64,000 nt of DNA, taken from NCBI GenBank assembly GCA_964023275.1, contig OZ029927.1, positions 399,703-463,702 of the forward strand, given 5' to 3'. This document shows, one piece after another, positions 57,831 to 64,000 of this stretch (position 1 is the stretch's first letter; every line of letters begins with the position of its first letter). Both the position numbers and the translations under genes were made by a program. The notes beneath the pieces were generated by a model. That model did no database searches and was not told where the DNA came from. It saw nothing but the letters and a program-made list of their open reading frames with translations. The DNA is from Norana najaformis. Lineage: Eukaryota; Annelida; Clitellata; Crassiclitellata; Hormogastridae.

Positions 57831-59684
57831 GACAAAAATATTCTTATAGATTTTATCGGATATAATGTATAATTTTATCCAACTTAGGTCTGTGGCTGAC
57901 GCAACTTTTCAACAGTTCCTGGGCCACTGAGTTCATTAAAAGCGAAGATTGTGTGTAACTGGGCTGGATGTCAAAATGATGCGTAACTGCGTACACATAA
58001 TTATGATTAGCGGTATTCGTGGTATATTTAGTGTAAAACTATGTGTGCGTGCGTGCGAGCATGTGTGTGTAGGGTGTCCCTTCCTCCATTTTCGCTCCCT
58101 TCTTCTCTTTTCACTGTCTTCTTCCTTTCCTCTTTTCGTTCTATTCCTCCCTTCTACTTTCGCTTAGTCGCATCCATCATCGCACAATGCCACTTCAGAA
58201 GTTATCAGATTATTTGAACATCTGGTGCAAACTAGATCCTGCCAGTTCAAGCAAGCAACCGCCATCAACACAGAGTATCTCCTTCTTAATGTCAGTAAAA
58301 GGAATTAAACAAAAATGAAACGCTTACCAGTGTCTTCTGCAGCCAACGAAGAAAGTAAGGAGTAGAAGACAGCAGAAATCACTTGCACCATCTACTCCTC
58401 CGGTCATTGAGTCTCGACATTCAACTGGTTAGCGGAGACTCTTTCGTTGAAAAGACACAACTAAATTTCATTCATTTTAACTGAGAATAAATTCTCCATT
58501 ACAATGCAGAATTCTTCAGAGAGATGGGAACACGTTGAGTTAAAACAAGGTGACCGAACATTTAGAGAAATTGAGCCTATTGAAAAAGAGTCGATGAGAC
58601 GAATTCTTTTCACTTAATAACTCTCTCTAAATATTTCGTCAGGTGATCAACTGAAACTTGTAGTCCGCCGCACATTGACTTATTAATAACAGCTCAACAA
58701 GTCTCACAGTGACAACACCCATTATCATAAGTTAAACCTAAACTCAACACAAACCAACTACATATGAAAGTCACTTTAAATAGAGTTCTTACTGTATATG
58801 CAGAGTCCTAGAAGTACTTATCCATTCCCATGGATAGTAGAGGTTGCCTTATATCTGTCTTAGAAGACCTCTGCAAAACTTAGCTAAACGTCCAACATTC
58901 TATAGTCATTTCGTCTTCAAAGGCAAAACGTTCTTTATTGCCAAAACTCCTTTAAGATTCAAAGCAGAGATGCAACAGAGGTCAAAATAATAGAAAATTA
59001 TTCTCTATGGCAGCAGACCACATCTTAGGCCTAGACGCAGAAACCACAATCGCATCGACGACCAGTAACTTCTTCCTTTATATGAACCAAGTACTAAATG
59101 AACTTCTTCTTACTCACTGCGAGTATATTAAGAAAAGAGATAATTAAATTTATCAAAAAAATAAGAATATTAATTATGCGGTTCTAAGTGTCGTCCAGTT
59201 GATCGTCCCGCAAAGTCAACACAGCCAAGTGGAAAAGCAAATTCTTTATCAGCAGATTTTTGGGTTCATCTTCATCCAGTAAGTCGTTTGATTTTTACAT
59301 TTACAAAATTTGAGAGCACAAAGAAATCTCCTACAGTTCAGCTGAACAAACAGCAAATCCAGAAAACCAATCAAAATGTTCTTAAATTTGGGAAACTAAA
59401 CCCAAACGAAACGATCGACTCGCCTTCTGCAACAGAAGCCATGGTGGCCATTTAGACGCCATTAATTACCCTGCTGTATACGAGGGCAACAGAATTTGAC
59501 AATCGGGGCTCTACTCAAGGCTTCAGCGCAGAAAACGCAAGTGGGCAGGAAGAGGAAGAAGATTAGGAAGAGGAGTGGAAGGAGGAGATGGAGAAATAAG
59601 AAGAGGAGGAGGCATTTAATCACGACATCCGTCTTATGGGTATTTTCTGTAAAGGAAACAACAGAACTAACGCAGCATACATGC
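57831..59684. other. Intergenic, nothing recognised
   Basis: CT-rich patch near 58,080-58,160. A small frame from an ATG at 58,186 is not recognised. GA-rich patch at 59,545-59,610. Confidence 0.5.
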
Positions 59685-59760
59685 ATATAGATACATACAT
59701 ACATGCATACATATACACATGTATATACATACACACTCATACATACATACATGCATAGTT
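59685..59760. repeat. (CATA)n microsatellite
   Basis: ACATACATGCATACAT repeats; 59,761-60,059 beyond has a GAGCGCTACACAAGAGC block but no gene. Confidence 0.85.
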
Positions 59761-60059
59761 AAATACGCATGGATGCATATGCAAATCTCTTAAATTTCTG
59801 AGCGCTACACAAGAGCTGCGTCAGTTAGACCCGCAAATTATGTGGCGCCACACCCTTGGCTTCTTTTGGCCTTTTTTCATTAAGCTCCGTTCTAAGACCA
59901 CGTGGTCTGTTTGTTCGTGGTTTTCTGTTGTCAAGTCGTTAGCGCCTCTTGTCAGTCTCTCATGAACTACAGCTACATAAATTTACATTTATACATGCGC
60001 TTAGATGCAAAATCAAGTCCTTGTGTACATGGCACAATGCCCTGGAATATAATGGTTTC

Positions 60060-60400
60060 TCAAATCATTTCCACATTAACCGCATTCAGTTGACAGCGTA
60101 GACAGTTTTTGAGGAGGCCGCCGTCTTTTAGTAATCGATCATCGTTCTCGATTAGTGTCAAATGCATTAAGCTGCCAATGTACAAATATAAGATGGAAGG
60201 AAGGCAGGTGTTCTCGGCTTTTAACGTCATGCACGCATTCATATGCCATTTAACAGGAAGCCAGTTAAGCTGACGAAAGCAGTTTAATGCATTTGACAAA
60301 GCAAAATATTGTTGAATTATCTGGAGCTTTTTATGATTCAAAGACGATATTCCATACAACAAAACATTCGCATAGGTCTATAAGATAGGCCTATGTAGTC
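60060..60400 (-). pseudogene. LINE reverse-transcriptase C-terminal remnant
   Basis: A minus-strand frame begins DYANVLLYGISSLNHKKLQI (family: DYCNSLLYGISxxxLxKLQxIQN), followed by QLNWLPVKWHMN (family: LHWLPVxxRI) and LPSILYLYI. The order matches CR1/L2/jockey-type reverse transcriptases. The remainder decays before the WNSLP motif. 5'-truncated or internal fragment. Confidence 0.72.
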
Positions 60401-62622
60401 TAGGCTCTGATCGAGGGCCAACCAGCGCACAAGCCACTGTCTTAGCCTTGCCATTTCTATCGTAACGTTAACAATTTTAGTGGCTATTTTCCGGTTGGGC
60501 TAAAACACCTTGGAGGCTGAAGGGCGATCGCAGTATAAACCACAACAACCGCGATGAGCAACAAGCCTTCATGAATTTCAGAATAATATCCCACTTCAGT
60601 TTGAAAGCCGCGCCTACGCCTTTGAACAGAACCTCGAGGCCTCAGACGTCTACAGCCTACAGAGCAAATGTAAACTGCAGCCGATTACGAGTTTCAGGCA
60701 GCGAGTGCCAATCTCTACCAACACCACTGTCACAATACTCGCCATATACAGTTAGGTAAGGTAAGGAAAGACATATGTTAACAGGCCATGTGTCCATCGG
60801 CTGAGCGAGGCCATTAATCTCATCTCTAACTAAGCAACAGAAAGTGCAAAGCCACGTGAACTTACGTGCAATCGTCAAGTGTCTCGAATTCGTTTACAGT
60901 TCACTAACATGAATCAGTTTCTATTTTAAATCCCTTTAGAAAGTCTAATTACAACTTGCTGTTTATAACGACCTTTCATAAAAGTTATTTCGCCTCCTAT
61001 CTTGTCAGCCTGACTTTGGGGGTTGGGCAGAAGGATGGGCTGTTGTGCCCTGCAGTCACAGACTGACCTGAAAACACTCCTCTTTCCATGCCTATGACGC
61101 AGATAAACTACTTCTGGCTTCCTAAGTTTGTCCACATTTCCGATTTAGTTGAACTGCAGCCTTTCTCTCTGTTATGTCGCTCTCTATGTATGTCTCTTTC
61201 TCTCACTTTCTGTCTCTGTCTTACTCCGTCCCTCTCTCTCTCTCTCTCTCTCTCTTTCACTACCTCTTTTCTCTCTCTTTCAGTACCTGTTTAGACAGTC
61301 TACAGCAGATATCGTGATGAGGCAGAATATAATTATAGATACAGTATGTGTGTGCTTTGTACAGATGCTCTGAATGAAGAAAGGCTTAGCATGACTGGCC
61401 CTAGATTAGCAGTTAGCAAATATTTTTAATAGTACGTCTGCAGTGGCATATATGACTTATAGGGGCTGAGAGTGATTGAGTCTTTCTTCCAGATCAAGTG
61501 TCGGTTAGAACCCTCCCCACTTGGTCTATGCAGCTGAACACCAACAGACAAAGAGGCAGCAGATATCCAACTGGATGCTTTTTCATTGTTATTGTCGTTA
61601 ATTATATAGTGCTAATTTTTGAAATCACCTCAAAAGCGCAGGTAGCTGGAAAAAGACAAGCCCAGTAATTAAGCCTTTATCCAAGGACGAACATCTGGTA
61701 TTCAAAGGCTAAAGTGTCTGACTGGTCAGCATCTTATCCCCACCACAATGCCCAGCAGTCAATCTCTGATATACCCGCACATAGACCTACATCTGGTCAG
61801 GTATGACAACACCCACATGCGTTTTCTTCAACCCTTTAAGAATCTTCTGTTTCAAATTGTCTAGCATCTCACGATCTATCGGATTTTTACGAGGCTTCTC
61901 CAAGTGATAGTGATGTTTCACTTAAGCTTCATTTCAAGCTACGATCGAGTACCTTATAATAACGGCGCTATAGAAGTTTTCTTAGACTGGATAGAACGTG
62001 TTAGCAATCATTATTCTGGACCAATTACACAGCAGGAAGTCAGAATGATGCATTAAACCTCTTCCGTGGATGAAATTTCCTTCCAGCATCAAGTGCACCA
62101 TTCAACTACAGGAAAGCCCATAATTCCTTCTTAAACACCAACACTGATTTGATCAAAGAGCAGTTCCTCAGCAGAGTTACCCTTAAATGTTCAAGTATCA
62201 CTTAGTCTCCAAACAACTTCTTTGCATAGTTAAACCACTTTCTCTACTTCAACCAACAATGCTAATCCAATAGCACGGTCTATGCATGGGGACCTTAAAT
62301 GGCATGGTGCCCATTCAAAAGGGCAGCGGTGGTGAAGGCTCTCACCCCATAAATTCATTGCAAAACCAGCAAGGCCAAGGCCACAAAGTCATTGTATAAA
62401 ACCGTGTACGTTTACATCTTCATTCCAACTCCTTTCAACCAAACAGCACAATGACTCATAGAGGAAATGTACACCAAACTACACCTTAGTTCAACACCCA
62501 CACACTATTTGCATTACAACAGCAGATCTTTGTTTCTTTCCACTCATTCAAAATATAAACAACGTTCTCAGTTGCAATTTGGAATTTGAACAACATTTCA
62601 AAATTTCCTAAACAAAAGTGTA
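60401..62622. other. Intergenic / 3' flank of ABCF2
   Basis: (TC)n tract at about 61,225-61,258. GGCGCTATAGAAGTTTTCTT at 61,963 resembles a LINE-B-type 3' end (GGGCGCTGTAGAAATC). The part next to 62,622 should be the 3' UTR of the minus-strand exon, but I see no AATAAA close by. Confidence 0.45.
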
Positions 62623-62742
62623 TTACATCTTCTTAGATTTTTCCTTTTCCAGATTATTGATAAGTGATTCCTTGTAGGAGAATATGTCGCCTTCCCATTT
62701 CGTGATCTTCTGATCTTTGCAGATCCAGATTTCTTCTGCAAC
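62623..62742 (-). CDS. ABCF2: ABC-F ATPase ABCF2-like, last coding exon
   Basis: The C-terminal exon of an ABC-F protein, a soluble twin-ATPase of the GCN20/ABCF group linked to ribosome and translation functions. It encodes 39 residues and a TAA stop (62,623-62,625), beginning VAEEIWICKDQKITKW and continuing EGDIFSYKESLINNL, then a Lys-rich end. It closely follows the family end VAxEIWVCExQxITKWxGDI, which comes just after the second ATPase domain's switch region (SHDFRLIxQ). The exon start is set by GTGCTGCAG, a good 3' splice site, directly before GTTGCAGAAG; the frame continues open into the intron but loses similarity there. The preceding exon with the signature and Walker B motifs is not in the window and must lie beyond 64,000 (a small gap at 63,326 cannot hold it). 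No disabling change, so probably a live gene. ABCF1/ABCF3 tails differ. Confidence 0.82.
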   Translation of the reverse strand, partial: VAEEIWICKDQKITKWEGDIFSYKESLINNLEKEKSKKM

Positions 62743-63158
62743 CTGCAGCACATCACAAACGAGCAGAACATTACCATCACACTGGCCAATGTTTCCCCAA
62801 CTATTCATAAGGAAAGGACAACACACAAAATGCACACACACAAGTGGAGCCTGTAAGCCTCCTACAACCAAATGAGGTGTGATCCCTCAGAAGTGTACTG
62901 CTGGGATGAACTGTTTCCTTTTGGCTAACGAATGGCAATCCCACAACTGAACACTACTGCCTACTGCCCTAATGCATGTGTAAGTCCACACAGGTCATGA
63001 CCCACACACCCACTCTCAAGAACAGCAATCCCACAACATAAACCAGTTTTATAAATCATTAAAGCACCAAAACTAATCTTGTAAACAAACCTATTAATAA
63101 ACAAAACATTGTCATTTCAAGCCACAACACACAAAAGACCAACTGGACGATGCATACC
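62743..63158 (-). other. Probable intron of ABCF2
   Basis: Non-coding sequence upstream of the last exon, ending in the splice acceptor at 62,743-62,751. No further exon is recognised up to the window end. Confidence 0.55.
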
Positions 63159-63325
63159 ACAGACAACAAGACCATAAGCCAGAGGACCATAGACCTTAGC
63201 AACACAGACAACAAGACCATAAGCCAGAGGACCATACATGAAAGGATCAAAGACAACAAGACCATAAGACAGAGGACCATAGACCTTAAAAACATAAACA
63301 TAAGCCAGAGGACCATAGATGAAAG
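63159..63325. repeat. 45-bp tandem repeat, about 3.5 units, truncated by a gap
   Basis: Units near 63,159, 63,204, 63,249 and 63,294 share GACAACAAGACCATAAGCCA and GAGGACCATAGACCTTA. The 45-bp length (15 codons) gives Asn/Thr/Gln-rich frames that are not conserved proteins. The repeat runs straight into the N run. Confidence 0.9.
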
Positions 63326-63335
63326 NNNNNNNNNN
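63326..63335. other. Assembly gap (10 N)
   Basis: Ten N at the end of the 45-bp tandem repeat, so the true array length is unknown. Confidence 0.99.
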
Positions 63336-63817
63336 CTGTCATTATCTGATAAAATACCCAGTTCCAGTAATTTTGTTCTTACTGTGCACAGCTTTTGATA
63401 AAACTTTTTTCTTTTCAATGAAATAACCCCCTTTAACATTAACATTTTCATGTATTTCTTCTAACAACAGCCTAGGGATATTTGCAGGGAATTACTTAAA
63501 TTATATTTAAATGGAAACTACTACAGATTTTATTGAGCTGATATAGATGTTGGTTTCTATGAAACAGTATGTCTGTATTGATTTCAACTTATTATGATAC
63601 ATGTATAGGTTTACTTAGACCCACACAGACCTTGCAGAATACTTTCTTATGATGTTACCATGAGGTATGTTTGTGTCAGATCTAGATATACCAATGTGGA
63701 ATGTAACCAAACATATGCAGGTAATACCTTGCAATCCCTGACCTGGTTATTAGTTTTTTGTTCAACTGTTTATTTTGTTTGAAAGACCAGTAAGCTGAAC
63801 CTCATGTGCTGGTGATT
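63336..63817. other. AT-rich DNA, probably intronic
   Basis: No coding sequence recognised. Confidence 0.5.
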
Positions 63818-64000
63818 GTAATTGTAATTGTAAACGAACATTTATAAAGCGCCACTTAGGAAACAGTGGCGCTCCCGACTTGAACAAACAAAAAGGATTT
63901 CAGGCGTTTGCGGGACTGGGTAGGAGAGAGACTAAGTAACTGAAGCCGCAGGTCAAGAGGAAGGCAGTTCCAGCTGGAAGGGCCAACAAAGGCAAAGCTC
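63818..64000 (-). mobile_element. LINE-A 3' end, running off the window
   Basis: Minus-strand copy matching 11,457-11,640 and 14,915-15,110. On its own strand it contains a SFAFVGPSSWNCLP-like RT end, RKRLKSFLF, then GGAGCGCCACTGTTTCC, GTGGCGCTTTATAAATG and the tail TTACAATTACAATTACAATC. It continues beyond 64,000 and lies within or next to the ABCF2 gene. Confidence 0.88.

Noticed and set aside
63150-63398. Asn/Thr/Gln-rich frame with 15-residue repeats
   Set aside because: Produced by a 45-bp tandem repeat and spans an N gap; no evidence of coding.

Overview
The window is repeat-rich nuclear DNA from an invertebrate, most likely an annelid. The main evidence is a decayed nuclear copy of mitochondrial DNA (NUMT) at about 9.9-14.6 kb. 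It reads as nad4 / nad1-trnI-trnK-nad3-trnS1-nad2-cox1-cox2, which is the order known for annelid mitochondrial genomes. It only makes sense with the invertebrate mitochondrial code (TGA Trp, AGA Ser, ATA Met). The one host protein-coding exon I can recognise is the final exon of an ABCF2-type ABC-F ATPase at 62,623-62,742 on the minus strand; its upstream exons must lie past 64,000.

Layout: 0-9 kb is intergenic DNA with a 7-bp minisatellite, simple repeats, diverged dispersed repeats and 3' ends of a LINE family (here LINE-B). A possible solo LTR lies at 8.9-9.65 kb. At 9.9-14.6 kb is the NUMT, split by a LINE-A insertion in nad2 and a second short insertion between cox1 and cox2. A 17-bp GTATAC-rich satellite follows (14.6-16.45 kb). 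Between 16.7 and 33.2 kb are tRNA-derived SINEs, two large LINE pseudogenes (one with a SINE nested in it) and a decayed copy of an uncharacterised repeat-associated gene. At 34.8-36.6 kb is a hAT element with a nearly complete KIAA1586-like transposase, bracketed by 63-bp perfect direct repeats.

Further right are more LINE reverse-transcriptase remnants, then an array of tandem exon-like units with preserved splice-site-like edges (44.0-46.2 kb). Next comes a 5.3-kb CA/GA minisatellite with internal segmental duplications (46.6-51.9 kb). A 57-bp satellite (55.0-57.8 kb) switches orientation in the middle and carries three insertions of a ~115-bp SINE-like element with clear target-site duplications. 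The window ends with the ABCF2 exon, a 45-bp tandem repeat interrupted by a 10-N gap, and another LINE-A 3' end.

There is no operon or pathway here: the window is mostly mobile elements, satellites and organellar insertion beside one host gene. Most open frames longer than 60 codons are by-products of stop-free simple repeats. Family names LINE-A/B and SINE-1 to SINE-4 are local labels for copies compared within this window.
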